This document shows, in pieces, positions 25,875 through 34,746 of a stretch of 64,000 nt of DNA. This DNA comes from Phosphoribacter sp037045045 (GTDB lineage: Bacteria > Actinomycetota > Actinomycetes > Actinomycetales > Dermatophilaceae): contig JBAOHL010000005.1 in the NCBI GenBank assembly GCA_037045045.1, positions 372,001 to 436,000 on the forward strand, read 5' to 3'. Below the pieces are notes generated by a model. It was not told the DNA's origin. It saw only the letters and a program-made list of their open reading frames with translations, and made no database searches. The position numbers and the translations under genes are program-made. Each line of letters opens with the position of its first letter. Position 1 is the first letter of the stretch.

Positions 25875-26909
25875 ATGTCCGAGGTCCACTGCCAGATCGT
25901 CCCCTCGTCGACGCTTCGCCGCCTCGCCCGTCAGCGCGGAGTCTCCGCCGAAGTCCGCCGAGCGCTCGAGGACACCTTGCGCATCGACGCGCAGTTCCGC
26001 GAGGTCCGCGCTCAGGCCAACCTGCTGTCTCAACTGGCCGGGCCGACCATCATGCGCAGCGCGGCCCGCCCCCGCCCACCGGTGGTCAGCGTCTTCGACT
26101 GCAAGAACCTCAAGGTCTTGCCGGGCGTGCAGGTCACCGCGCCCGGGACCTCGTCGGACGTCACGGCGAAGACGGTGTACGTCGAGACGACCAAGGTCGC
26201 GCAGTTCTACAAGGCGGCCTTCAAGCGACGATCGATCGACGACGCCGGGATGGCGCTGCTGTCCTCGGTCCATTACGGCGTCCGTTACAACAACGCGTTC
26301 TGGAACGGGTCGCAGATGACGTACGGCGACGGCGACGGCAGCATCTTCGTCGACTTCTCCAAGGGCAACGACGTCATCGCCCACGAGCTGACCCACGGGG
26401 TGACCCAACACACCCTCCAGCTGAACTACACCGACGACGCCGGCGGACTCAACGAAAGCCTGTCCGACTGCTTCGGCTCGATGTTCCGGCAATGGCAGGG
26501 CAGTCAGAGCGTCGACCAGGCCGACTGGCTCATCGGCTCGGACATCATGGGCCCGGCGGCCATCCAGCGGGGCTATACGTGCCTGCGGGATATGGCCAAC
26601 CCGGCCGCGTCCCACTGTCTATCCGCTCAACCGACGGCCTACGGCAAGCTCAAGCCTGGCATGGACCCGCACGAGTCCAGCGGCCCGCCGAACCTCGCGT
26701 TCGCCAACGCCTGCTTGGCGGCCGGCGGTAAGAGTTGGGCGACCGTGGGCAGGGTGTGGTACCACGCGATGACCTCCTCCGGGGCGCAGCCGGATCTCAC
26801 GATGCCCGACTTCGCCTCCATGACCAGGTCCTCGGCAGCCACCCTGTTCCCCAGCCGTCCCGCGATCGCCGCGGCGGTCGATTCCGGATGGAAGAGCGTG
26901 GGATTGTGA
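25875..26909 (+). CDS. Protealysin-like M4 metallopeptidase
   Basis: A 344-residue zinc protease of the thermolysin family. The catalytic motif is HELTH (VIAHELTHGVTQHT) with the third zinc ligand in GGLNESLSD and the later active-site His in a DPHESSGPPN stretch. It has a short N-terminal prosegment and no signal peptide, which is the protealysin layout. Protealysin-like proteases are found in bacteria often with an inhibitor gene alongside. The ATG at 25875 follows a clear GAAGGAG ribosome site. The next gene encodes the matching emfourin, 49 bases downstream. Confidence 0.9.
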   Translation: MSEVHCQIVPSSTLRRLARQRGVSAEVRRALEDTLRIDAQFREVRAQANLLSQLAGPTIMRSAARPRPPVVSVFDCKNLKVLPGVQVTAPGTSSDVTAKTVYVETTKVAQFYKAAFKRRSIDDAGMALLSSVHYGVRYNNAFWNGSQMTYGDGDGSIFVDFSKGNDVIAHELTHGVTQHTLQLNYTDDAGGLNESLSDCFGSMFRQWQGSQSVDQADWLIGSDIMGPAAIQRGYTCLRDMANPAASHCLSAQPTAYGKLKPGMDPHESSGPPNLAFANACLAAGGKSWATVGRVWYHAMTSSGAQPDLTMPDFASMTRSSAATLFPSRPAIAAAVDSGWKSVGL

Positions 26910-26958
26910 CGTGTCCCGCGTCCGGTCCGGGTCGACCGGGCGGCCGCACGGCCCGGAC

Positions 26959-27252
26959 ATGAGCGAACTGAAAATCGAGCGCCTGGGCGGGCTGGGCGGG
27001 TTTGGCCTGCCCGGCTCGGGGCTGCGCGGGCAGGGCACCGTGCAGCGATCCCAGCTGACCCCCCGGGTACGGGCCGCGGTCGACGAGCTCTTCGCGTCAG
27101 CCGACCAGACGCACACCAGGGCAGCCGATGCGCCGGACTCGTTCCGCTATCGGATCACCCGTGTCACACGCCACGGGCCGCAGACCGTCGTGGTGCCGGA
27201 GTCGGCGGTCCCCGAGCAACTGCTGTCCCACGTGCGCGACGAACTGCGGTAA
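26959..27252 (+). CDS. Emfourin-type protealysin inhibitor
   Basis: A 97-residue protein. It has the emfourin pattern: a start KIERLGGLGGFGLPG, then the helix RVRAAVDELFASADQ, and a C-terminal FRYRITRVTRHGPQTVVVPESAVPE with terminal LLSHVRDEL helix. Emfourins bind tightly to protealysin-like M4 proteases and block them; the pair forms a protease-inhibitor module. The gene lies 49 bases after the protease on the same strand. An in-frame GTG at 26911 would lengthen the product by 16 residues; I favour ATG 26959 because the family motif starts right after it. Confidence 0.8.
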   Translation: MSELKIERLGGLGGFGLPGSGLRGQGTVQRSQLTPRVRAAVDELFASADQTHTRAADAPDSFRYRITRVTRHGPQTVVVPESAVPEQLLSHVRDELR

Positions 27253-27294
27253 TCCTCGGTCGGCACCGACCAGAGCCGGTCGCGGCGTAGCGAC

Positions 27295-28101
27295 TCAGCC
27301 GCCGGCGCTAGCGGCGCCGAACGGCCAGCCGCGGCGCATCCCCGGGGCGACACCGACCTGCACGTAGTACTCCCTCCCGAAGGCCGCGGCGAACTGCTCC
27401 GCAGGCACGGCGAGGAAACCTCCGATGTCGGTGACCTGGCTTGCGTGACACGCCAAGGCGGCCCGCTTGCGGTCGACGTATGCCGCGACGTCGACCTCCC
27501 AGGACAGTTCGGCCTCGGGGGTGCCGAGTGGATTCCCGTCGTCCATCGGGGCGTCGGGGTCGAAGTCGGGCACGCCGGCGTCTCTGGCCGACTGCGCCAT
27601 TCGACGCATTGCGTCGCGATTCATCGTCACCTCGAGCAGAACCGGCCGCCGCTGGGCGAGCTGCGCCGCCCGGTGGGCCACCCGGTGGACCTGCACGTGG
27701 TCGGGGTGCCCGTAACCACCGTGCCAGTCGTACCCGACGAGGACATCGGCCCGCTCCTCGTCGAGGATGTTCGCGAGCCGGGCCGCGGCCTCGTCCAGCG
27801 GTGCCGCGACGAAGGCCTGCTCGTGCTCGTTCTGGGCCCACCCTCGCATCCCCGAGTCGCGGTAGCCCAGCCACGCCAACCGCGCCACCCCGAGGACGTC
27901 GGCCGAGGCGCTCGCCTCGCGGCGTCGTCGAGTCGCCAACGTCTCACCGGGGCGCAGGTCCTCGGGGACCTCGCCGTGCTCACCGTCGGTAGCGAACACC
28001 AGGACGACCCGGTCGCCCTGCGCCGCCGCCCGGGCCATGGACCCAGAGCTCAGCGAGGCCTCGTCGTCGGGATGGGCGTGGCAGAACACGATGGTCGTCA
28101 T
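27295..28101 (-). CDS. PIG-L family deacetylase (Mca/MshB type)
   Basis: A 268-residue zinc deacetylase. The N-terminal motif HAHPDDEASLSSG supplies zinc ligands, with the later HPDHVQVHRVAH and YGHPDH residues. This fold covers MshB (mycothiol biosynthesis) and Mca (mycothiol S-conjugate amidase); the substrate is not decided by sequence alone, and actinobacteria commonly have mycothiol. I start at the ATG giving MTTIVFCHAHPDDE; two upstream ATGs are alternatives. A CATGAT hexamer ends 7 bases before it. It is divergent from the methyltransferase at 28134. Confidence 0.82.
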   Translation of the reverse strand: MTTIVFCHAHPDDEASLSSGSMARAAAQGDRVVLVFATDGEHGEVPEDLRPGETLATRRRREASASADVLGVARLAWLGYRDSGMRGWAQNEHEQAFVAAPLDEAAARLANILDEERADVLVGYDWHGGYGHPDHVQVHRVAHRAAQLAQRRPVLLEVTMNRDAMRRMAQSARDAGVPDFDPDAPMDDGNPLGTPEAELSWEVDVAAYVDRKRAALACHASQVTDIGGFLAVPAEQFAAAFGREYYVQVGVAPGMRRGWPFGAASAGG

Positions 28102-28120
28102 CGGCCCCATCATGCCGGGA

Positions 28121-28126
28121 TATCGT
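28121..28126 (+). promoter_or_regulatory. -10 hexamer TATCGT of the methyltransferase gene
   Basis: TATCGT ends 7 bases before the ATG at 28134, and no ribosome site is seen: a predicted leaderless start. Confidence 0.5.
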
Positions 28127-28133
28127 CGGGCGC

Positions 28134-28754
28134 ATGAGCACCGAGGGCCGCGACTACGCCGAACGATTGCGCGCCATGCAGGACGTCTGGTGGAAGCGCG
28201 CCCTCGACGTCCAGCGGCCGTATCGGGCCAACCTGCATCGCCAACACCTCGGTGTCACCCTCGATATCGGCTGTGGCATCGGACGGCAACTGTCCTGGCT
28301 GCCGCCGGGTTCGGTCGGAGTCGACCACAATTCGCACTCGGTCGCCGTCGCCCGGCAGCGTGGGCTCGCGGCATACGCCACCGGGGATTTCCTGGCCTCC
28401 GAGCTGGCCAGTCCCGGCGCGTTCGACTCTCTGCTGCTGGCCCACGTCGTCGAACACATGGAGCGCGAGGAGGCCCTCGAGGTGATCCGGTCGTACCTGC
28501 CCTATCTGCGCCCGGGAGGGCGGCTCATGCTCATCTGTCCGCAGGAGGTCGGCTTCCGCTCGGACCCGACGCACGTGCGTTTCTTCGACGGTCCCGACCT
28601 GGCGGCCCTGGCCCGCGACCTCGGGCTCGAGCCCGGTATGCCGTGGAGCTTCCCCTTCCCGCGATGGGCCGGGAAGGTCTTCGTCTACAACGAGACCAAT
28701 CTGGTGGCCACCCTGCCGGCGCCTGAGCCCGCGTCGGGACCGGACGGCCGGTGA
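28134..28754 (+). CDS. SAM-dependent class I methyltransferase
   Basis: A 206-residue Rossmann methyltransferase. The SAM-binding motif is TLDIGCGIGRQLSWLP, with GVDHNSHSVAVAR next, and the second-strand region DFLASELAS. Motif IV-like FDSLLLAHVVEHMEREEAL is seen near residue 105, and RPGGRLMLICPQEVGF is motif VI. It resembles methyltransferases of lipid or cofactor metabolism, but substrate is unknown. It precedes the LysE gene with a 4-base overlap. Confidence 0.8.
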   Translation: MSTEGRDYAERLRAMQDVWWKRALDVQRPYRANLHRQHLGVTLDIGCGIGRQLSWLPPGSVGVDHNSHSVAVARQRGLAAYATGDFLASELASPGAFDSLLLAHVVEHMEREEALEVIRSYLPYLRPGGRLMLICPQEVGFRSDPTHVRFFDGPDLAALARDLGLEPGMPWSFPFPRWAGKVFVYNETNLVATLPAPEPASGPDGR

Positions 28755-29389
28755 CGTCCACCGGCGCGCTCGGGGCGTTCCTGCCGGTCGCGATCCTCGT
28801 GGTCGCCGTGCCCGGGCCGAGCGTGCTCGTGACGATCGGGCGCGCCTTGGCGCACGGGAGGCGCACCGCCCTGCTCACCGTCTTCGGCAACGGGGTGGGT
28901 CTGGCCGGTCAGGTGGCCGCCGTTGCCATCGGACTCGGGGCGCTGCTCGCGACGGCCACGTGGGCGCTCACCGCGATGCGCCTCGTTGGGGGCGCCTACC
29001 TCGTGTGGCTCGGCGTCTCGGCGATCCGCCACCGGCGCATCGATCCCGCCGACCCCACGGATCCCGCGATCCGACGCTCGTCGGGGGCCGACGTGCGCGC
29101 CGGCGTCCTTCTCGGGCTCACCAACCCCAAGACTGCGGTGTTGTTCGCGGCGGTATTGCCGCAGTTCGTCCCGCCCGGCGTCGATCCGGTGGCGCAACTC
29201 GCCTTGCTCGGCATGGTCTTTATCGGCGTGGCCCTCGTCGGAGACGCGATCTGGGCCGTGGCGGCGGCGCGGGCTCGCGGCTGGTTCGGTCGTTCCGAGC
29301 AGCGGATGAGTGCGGTGCGGGCCGGGGGCGGAGTCCTGCTCGTCGGTCTCGGCGCCTACACCCTGGCTGCCGGGCAGAACGCCGCGTGA
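28751..29389 (+). CDS. LysE/RhtB-family exporter
   Basis: A 212-residue membrane protein with six hydrophobic segments typical of LysE-family exporters of amino acids. The signature PGPSVLVTIGRALAHGRRTALLTVFGNGVG and GLTNPKTAVLFAAVLPQF are present. Its substrate is unknown. GTG 28751 overlaps the methyltransferase stop as GTGA, so both are one transcription unit. Confidence 0.87.
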   Translation: MTSTGALGAFLPVAILVVAVPGPSVLVTIGRALAHGRRTALLTVFGNGVGLAGQVAAVAIGLGALLATATWALTAMRLVGGAYLVWLGVSAIRHRRIDPADPTDPAIRRSSGADVRAGVLLGLTNPKTAVLFAAVLPQFVPPGVDPVAQLALLGMVFIGVALVGDAIWAVAAARARGWFGRSEQRMSAVRAGGGVLLVGLGAYTLAAGQNAA

Positions 29390-29425
29390 CCCGGCAGACA
29401 ACCCGCGGCCGTGGCTCGATCCGGG

Positions 29426-30352
29426 TCAGAACCCCAAACGCCCCAGCGCCTTCGGGTCGCGTTGCCAGTCCTTGGCGACCTTGACGTGCAGGTCGAGGTA
29501 GACCTTCGACTCCAGCAGCCGTTCGATCCCGACGCGCGCCCGTGAACCGACCTCGCGCAGGCGAGTGCCGCCGCGACCGATGACGATGGCCTTTTGACTG
29601 TCGCGTTCGACGAACAGGTCGACCCGGACGTCGACCAGCGGGTCGTCGGCCGGCCGACCGGCCCGGGGCAGGACCTCCTCGACGACGACGGCCAGCGAGT
29701 GCGGCAGTTCGTCGCGGACCCCCTCGAGGGCAGCCTCGCGGACGAGTTCGGCGATCGTCACCATGTCCGGCTCGTCGGTGAGCACGTCGGCCGGGTAGAG
29801 CGGCGGCGACTCGGGCAGGTAGCCGACAAGCAGGTCACGGACCCGCTCGACCTGCTCGCCCGACGTGGCCGAGCACGGCACGATCGCCTCCCACTCCCCC
29901 AGCGCGTCGATGGCCACGAGGTGCTCGGCCAGGCGGTCGCGTCCGACGAGGTCGGACTTCGTCGCGATGGCCACGACCGGGCGACGCTTGGCCGCTCGCA
30001 GATGTTGCAGTTCGGTGGCGATGAACTGGTCCCCGGGGCCGACTCGTTGGTCGGAGGGCAGGCAGAATCCGACGACGTCGACGTCGAGCAGGGTGGCCCG
30101 GACGAGGTCGTTGAGCCGCTCGCCGAGCAACGTGCGCGGGCGATGCAGGCCTGGGGTGTCGACGATGACGAGCTGGTCGTGGTCGGTCGTCGCGATGCCG
30201 CGCACGGCGTGGCGGGTCGTCTGCGGCTTCGCCGACGTGATGGCGACCTTGGCGCCGACGAGGGCGTTGGTCAGCGTGGACTTGCCCGCGTTGGGCCGTC
30301 CGACCAAGCACGCGAATCCCGCCCGGTATGCCGCGCCGTCGGGGGCAGTCAC
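29426..30352 (-). CDS. era: GTPase Era
   Basis: A 308-residue GTPase that binds 16S rRNA and assists 30S assembly. G1 is GRPNAGKST, G3 DTPGLHRP, G4 TKSD, and the C-terminal KH domain (about residues 200-300) with RDSQKAIVIGRGGTRLREVGSRARVGIERLL binds the 3' end of 16S rRNA. GTG start overlaps the CNNM-family stop (GTGA). Era follows CNNM, ybeY and phoH in the conserved order. Confidence 0.97.
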   Translation of the reverse strand: MTAPDGAAYRAGFACLVGRPNAGKSTLTNALVGAKVAITSAKPQTTRHAVRGIATTDHDQLVIVDTPGLHRPRTLLGERLNDLVRATLLDVDVVGFCLPSDQRVGPGDQFIATELQHLRAAKRRPVVAIATKSDLVGRDRLAEHLVAIDALGEWEAIVPCSATSGEQVERVRDLLVGYLPESPPLYPADVLTDEPDMVTIAELVREAALEGVRDELPHSLAVVVEEVLPRAGRPADDPLVDVRVDLFVERDSQKAIVIGRGGTRLREVGSRARVGIERLLESKVYLDLHVKVAKDWQRDPKALGRLGF

Positions 30353-31650
30353 GGCTTCTCCCCGGCGCCAGCCGACTGCCGGGGCGCCGCGTCGACCCGG
30401 TCCGCCCGGCTCACCAGCACCGTGGCGATCCGATGCCGCCGACCGGCCATCCGCTCGGCGGTGAGCCGCACCCCTTGCACGGTCGCGGTGGAGCCGACGA
30501 TGGGGACGCGGCCGATCGCCTTGGCGAGCAGCCCGCCGACGGTGTCGACCTCCTCCTCGTCGATCTCCACGTCGAACAACTCCGCGAGGTCGTCGACGTC
30601 CATGCTGGCCGGCACCCGCACATCGCCGCCCTCGAGCGTCTCGACGCCTGGCTCCTCGCGGTCGTACTCGTCGGCGATCTCCCCGACGATCTCCTCGAGA
30701 ATGTCCTCGATCGTCACCAGGCCCGCCGTTCCGCCGTACTCGTCGACGACGATGGCGAAGTGGTTCTGCTCGCGCTGCATCTCGCGCAACAAGTCGTCGA
30801 CCGGCTTGGACTCGGGGACGAAGTGCATGGGCCGCATCACGGTGACGACCGGCTGGACGCCGGCCTCGGGGTCGGCCGTCGTGCGCTGGACGACGTCCTT
30901 GAGGTAGAGCAGCCCGAGGACGTCGTCGTTGTCCTCCCCGACGACGGGGATGCGGGAGAAGCCGGTGCGCAGGAACAGCGACATCGCCTTGCGCAACGGG
31001 GTAGCCCGCTCGATCGTCACCATGTCGGTCCGCGGGACCATGACCTCACGGGCCACGGTGTCACCAAGCTCGAACACCGAGTGGATCATCTCCCGCTCGT
31101 CGTCCTCGATGACGTCGGTCTCGGAGGCCTGGTCGAGCAGGTCGCGCAGCTCGGCCTCGCTCTGGAAGGGGCCGTCGCGATACCCCGTGCCGGGCGTCAC
31201 GGCGTTGCCGAGGGCCACCAGCGCTCGGGCCAGCGGACCGAGCACGCGGCGCAGGCCCCGGGTGAACGGCGCGGTGAGCAGCGCCACCCGGTCGTAGTTC
31301 TGGCGCCCGAGCGTGCGCGGCGAGACGCCGACGACGACGAACGACACCAGCGCCATCACGGCGATGGAGATCGCCAGCGCCTTGCCGAGCGAGTCGACGA
31401 GGTCGATGACGGCCACCGTGATGAGCACCGCGGTGGCCGCCTCGGCGACGACGCGCAGGAAGGACAGCACCGCAAGGTATGCCGCGGGCTCGGCCATCAC
31501 GGCCAGCAGCGAGGCCGCGCCGGCACGCCCGTCCTCGTAGAGCTCCTGGGCCCGCACCCGCGACATCCGATAGATCGCCGCCTCCCCCGCGGCCAGCAGG
31601 AAGGCGATCACCGTACTCGCCACGGCGACGAGGACCGTCTGCGTCAGCAT
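30349..31650 (-). CDS. CNNM/CorC-family transport protein
   Basis: A 433-residue protein with an N-terminal CNNM transmembrane domain (about four helices up to residue 145), two CBS domains (about 200-320, VMVPRTDMVTIERATPL and VVTVMRPMHFVPESKPVDDLL) and a C-terminal transporter-associated CorC_HlyC domain (VEEVDTVGGLLAKAIGRVPIVGS). It is often annotated hemolysin-like and is thought to be involved in divalent metal, often magnesium, homeostasis. I take the ATG 31650 with GAGGAG 8 bases upstream; 11 more residues are in frame before it. Confidence 0.92.
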   Translation of the reverse strand: MLTQTVLVAVASTVIAFLLAAGEAAIYRMSRVRAQELYEDGRAGAASLLAVMAEPAAYLAVLSFLRVVAEAATAVLITVAVIDLVDSLGKALAISIAVMALVSFVVVGVSPRTLGRQNYDRVALLTAPFTRGLRRVLGPLARALVALGNAVTPGTGYRDGPFQSEAELRDLLDQASETDVIEDDEREMIHSVFELGDTVAREVMVPRTDMVTIERATPLRKAMSLFLRTGFSRIPVVGEDNDDVLGLLYLKDVVQRTTADPEAGVQPVVTVMRPMHFVPESKPVDDLLREMQREQNHFAIVVDEYGGTAGLVTIEDILEEIVGEIADEYDREEPGVETLEGGDVRVPASMDVDDLAELFDVEIDEEEVDTVGGLLAKAIGRVPIVGSTATVQGVRLTAERMAGRRHRIATVLVSRADRVDAAPRQSAGAGEKP

Positions 31651-31657
31651 CCGCTCC

Positions 31658-32122
31658 TCAGCCCCGTCTGCCGCGCCCGGCAAGGAAGGTGAGGAGTAGC
31701 TGGCGCTGCAACTCGAACATCTCCCGCTCCTGCGCCGGCTCGTCGTGGTCGAAACCCAACAGGTGCAGGATGCCGTGGGTGGTCAGCAGCAGCAGCTCCT
31801 CGATCGGCGCGTGACCGGCCTGGACGGCCTGGCGTTCGGCGACGCTCGGGCACAGGACGACATCGCCGAGCACACCCTGTTCGCTGGGCTCTCCCTCGTG
31901 GCCGGGGCGCAACTCGTCCATGGGGAAGCTCATCACGTCCGTCGGGCCGGGCAGGTCCATCCACTTGAGGTGCAGGACCTCCATGGCGGGCTCGTCGACG
32001 AGCGTGATGCACACGTCCGCATCGGGATGGACGCGCATCCGGTCCAGGACGTGCCGGGCACAGGCGACCAACTCGAGCTCCTCGACGGCATACCCGCACT
32101 CGTTGAGGACGTCGACGCTCAC
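31658..32122 (-). CDS. ybeY: Endoribonuclease YbeY
   Basis: A 154-residue zinc endoribonuclease for 16S rRNA maturation and ribosome quality control. The three-histidine motif is HGILHLLGFDHD, near residue 116, and TDVMSFPMDE is the conserved upstream stretch. It overlaps phoH by four bases and lies 7 bases before the CNNM gene. Confidence 0.95.
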   Translation of the reverse strand: MSVDVLNECGYAVEELELVACARHVLDRMRVHPDADVCITLVDEPAMEVLHLKWMDLPGPTDVMSFPMDELRPGHEGEPSEQGVLGDVVLCPSVAERQAVQAGHAPIEELLLLTTHGILHLLGFDHDEPAQEREMFELQRQLLLTFLAGRGRRG

Positions 32123-33186
32123 CGGCGGGCCGCCTTCCCGTGGCCTGGATCGGGCGGCGTCGCCGCGTTCGCGCGCCGCTGGGCCGCCACGTCGGCCCGC
32201 TCGTAGGCGTCCACGATCGCGCTGACCAGCCGGTGTCGGACGACGTCTGCAGAGGTGAGTTCGGCGAAGTAGATGTCCTCGACGTCGCCGAGGATGCCGC
32301 GCACCTGTCGCAGCCCCGACTGGGTGCCCCCGGGCAGGTCGACCTGGGTGACGTCACCCGTGACCACCATCGTGGACCCGAACCCGAGGCGGGTGAGGAA
32401 CATCTTCATCTGCTCCGCGGAGGTGTTCTGCGCCTCGTCGAGGATGATGAACGCGTCGTTGAGGGTACGTCCGCGCATGTACGCCAACGGGGCGACCTCG
32501 ATGGTCCCGGCGGCCATGAGCCGAGGGATCGTCTCGGGGTCGACCATGTCGTGCAGCGCGTCGTACAGCGGACGCAGGTACGGGTCGATCTTGTCGTTGA
32601 GCGTGCCGGGCAGGAAGCCGAGCCGCTCGCCCGCCTCGACCGCCGGACGGGTGAGGATGATCCGGTTGACCCGCTTGGCCTGCAATGCGGCGACCGCCTT
32701 GGCCATCGCGAGGTAGGTCTTGCCGGTGCCCGCGGGACCGATGCCGAAGACGACGGTGTGCCGGTCGATCGCGTCGACATATCGCTTCTGGCCCAACGTC
32801 TTCGGCCGGATCGTCCGACCCCGGCTGGACACGATGTTCATCGTGAGCACGTCGGCCGGGCGCTCGGCCGTCTGGGCCCGCAGCATGCCGATGGAGCGTT
32901 CGACGGCGTCTCGGGTCAACGCCTGGCCGGCGTCGAGGACCACGAGCAACTCGTCGACCAGCCGCTCGATGAGGGCGACCTCACCGGCGGGTCCGCTGCA
33001 GCGACAGCTCGTTGCCGCGGACATGGACGTCGACCTGGGGAAGGCCCGCTCCACCGTGGCGAGCAGGTCGTCGCGCGGTCCCAGCAGGCTGACCATCGAG
33101 ACGTTCGGGGGGATCGTCAGGGTGTGGGTGGGCCGCACCGGCCCCTCGCTGCGGGCCGGTGCCGGGGGATGCTCGACGTCGGACAT
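32119..33186 (-). CDS. phoH: PhoH-family ATPase with an out-of-frame segment
   Basis: A 355-residue PhoH-type P-loop ATPase of the era-ybeY cluster, linked to RNA metabolism. Walker A is GPAGTGKTY, Walker B is FIILDEAQN, and RRVRPKTLGQKRYVDAID-type residues precede. Between FP (residue 50) and GPAGEV the translation reads through a non-conserved run, while the conserved VDVHVRGNEL block lies in another frame. A missing C near 33039 and an extra base near 32998 would restore it, so two compensating indels are likely. TAGAAT lies 9 bases before the ATG. Confidence 0.9.
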   Translation of the reverse strand: MSDVEHPPAPARSEGPVRPTHTLTIPPNVSMVSLLGPRDDLLATVERAFPRSTSMSAATSCRCSGPAGEVALIERLVDELLVVLDAGQALTRDAVERSIGMLRAQTAERPADVLTMNIVSSRGRTIRPKTLGQKRYVDAIDRHTVVFGIGPAGTGKTYLAMAKAVAALQAKRVNRIILTRPAVEAGERLGFLPGTLNDKIDPYLRPLYDALHDMVDPETIPRLMAAGTIEVAPLAYMRGRTLNDAFIILDEAQNTSAEQMKMFLTRLGFGSTMVVTGDVTQVDLPGGTQSGLRQVRGILGDVEDIYFAELTSADVVRHRLVSAIVDAYERADVAAQRRANAATPPDPGHGKAARR

Positions 33187-33263
33187 GGTGCAGACATTCT
33201 ACGAGCCGCCGCCGCGACCCTGGGCCGACGATCGCTCCCGGACGAGGGCACGGAGGCGTCGGG

Positions 33264-33608
33264 TCAGCCCGGGGGCCAGTTCATCTTCCGGCCGCCGAGG
33301 ACATGGAGGTGGGCGTGGAAGACGACCTGGCCGCCCTCGCTGCCGGTGTTCGACACCAGCCGGTACCCGCGGTCCAGCCCCTCGGTCTCGGCGACGAGGG
33401 CGGCCAGGGAGAACAGGTCGGCAAGTTCCTTCGGGTGCTCGCTCAACTCGCCGAGGTTGGGGACGTGTCGGCGGGGCACGACGAGCACGTGACTGGGCGC
33501 CTGCGGGTCGATGTCGCGGAAGGCGTAGGACAGCTCGGTCTTCTCGACCGCTTCCGAACGCAGTGTCCCACCGACGATCTTGCAGAACAGGCAGGTGGGG
33601 GCGCTCAT
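33264..33608 (-). CDS. HIT-family (histidine triad) nucleotide-binding protein
   Basis: A 114-residue HIT protein: CLFCKIVGG at the N-terminus, HVLVVPRRHV, and the triad FHAHLHVLGG at the C-terminus. Such proteins hydrolyse nucleoside phosphoramidates or similar. It lies in the usual actinobacterial position between rsmE and phoH. ATG 33608 is preceded at 6 bases by TACCCT and lacks a ribosome site. Substrate is not known. Confidence 0.93.
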   Translation of the reverse strand: MSAPTCLFCKIVGGTLRSEAVEKTELSYAFRDIDPQAPSHVLVVPRRHVPNLGELSEHPKELADLFSLAALVAETEGLDRGYRLVSNTGSEGGQVVFHAHLHVLGGRKMNWPPG

Positions 33609-33614
33609 GTCACG

Positions 33615-33620
33615 AGGGTA
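33615..33620 (-). promoter_or_regulatory. -10 hexamer TACCCT of the HIT gene
   Basis: TACCCT ends 6 bases before the ATG at 33608. The predicted transcription start falls on the start codon. Confidence 0.55.
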
Positions 33621-33752
33621 TCCCTCGGCCTGCCGCCCCCGGGCGGGCGGGCGGCGCTGCGGGCGGCGCGGCAACCGGGCGCCACCGTGCCCTGGCGAGG
33701 ATGATGAGATCGAGCCACCGAACGGCTCGGGCCTCGGCGAGGGGAGTGCGGC

Positions 33753-34718
33753 GTGAGCGACGACGGCGCGACCACCAGGCAAGCCCCTCGACGGCGCGGG
33801 CGGGCGCTCGTGGGCGGGCTGGTCGCCGCCCTCGTTGTCGGCGTGCTCGGGTGGGCACTACTGCTGCGCCCGACGCCGAACAGCGCTCCCGTCCCGGTGG
33901 CCAGCGAGACGGCAGCGGCGAGCACGACAGTCACCGTCGGGTCCCCGAGTCCGTCGGCTCCGACGACGGGAACGTCGACGGGAACGTCGACGGCGAGCTA
34001 CCTGGCGCCGGTCTATTTCGTCGGCAGAGGAACGGCCGCCAATCCCCGGGTGCTCTACCGCGAGTTCGTCCCGACCTCGGTCACCGCCGACACCGCCCAG
34101 GCCCGGGCCCAGTCGGCCCTCGACGCGCTGCTGCGGGGGCCCACGTCCGGCGCCGCCGGAGCCTATCTCGAGTTCTGGGACCCACGGACGAAGGTCACCG
34201 TGACCGTCGCGGACGAGATCCGCCTCGTCCTGTCGGCCCCTGGCCGGGCTGGCCTCTCCCCCCGCGACGAGCACCTCGCCATGGCGCAACTCGTGCGGAC
34301 CGTCAACAGCGCCACCGGGCGCAACGGGCCGGTGGTACTCGAAAACACCATGGCAATGCCGATCTTCGCCGACGTGCCGAACGGGACGACGGTGGCGCCC
34401 GGCAATCCCGTCGAGGATCTCGCGCCGGTGTGGGTCGACTCGCCCGGGCGATACCAGCCGGTGCCGGCGAGCGAACCGGTGGTGGTGCGCGGACAGGCCT
34501 GCACGTTCGAGGGCAACGTCCAGTGGGAGCTGCGGTCCGGTGGCTCCGTCGTGACGTCGGGCCACACGACCGCCACGTCGGGTTGCCCCGAGCGCGGCGA
34601 GTACTCCGTCGCGCTCGGCGTGCTACGCCCGGGCGACTACCAGATCCGGATGTGGGAGACGAGCATGCAGGACGGCAGCGTCCACGCCGAGCAGGTCATG
34701 CCGTTCGTCGTGCGCTGA
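33753..34718 (+). CDS. Secreted or anchored protein with GerMN and Gmad2 domains
   Basis: A 321-residue protein with a short cytoplasmic basic N-terminus, one hydrophobic helix (LVGGLVAALVVGVLGWALLL) and a Ser/Thr/Pro linker. A GerMN-like domain follows (residues about 80-190), and a Gmad2 immunoglobulin-like domain with VVVRGQACTFEGNVQWELR, CPERGEYSV and LGVLRPGDYQIRMWETS ends the protein. Similar domains occur in spore-germination proteins, but here in a non-sporulating lineage, a cell-envelope role is more likely. GTG 33753 has a GAGGGGAG ribosome site. Confidence 0.82.
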   Translation: MSDDGATTRQAPRRRGRALVGGLVAALVVGVLGWALLLRPTPNSAPVPVASETAAASTTVTVGSPSPSAPTTGTSTGTSTASYLAPVYFVGRGTAANPRVLYREFVPTSVTADTAQARAQSALDALLRGPTSGAAGAYLEFWDPRTKVTVTVADEIRLVLSAPGRAGLSPRDEHLAMAQLVRTVNSATGRNGPVVLENTMAMPIFADVPNGTTVAPGNPVEDLAPVWVDSPGRYQPVPASEPVVVRGQACTFEGNVQWELRSGGSVVTSGHTTATSGCPERGEYSVALGVLRPGDYQIRMWETSMQDGSVHAEQVMPFVVR

Positions 34719-34746
34719 GGCCGACCGGGCAGGGCCGGGGCTGCGG

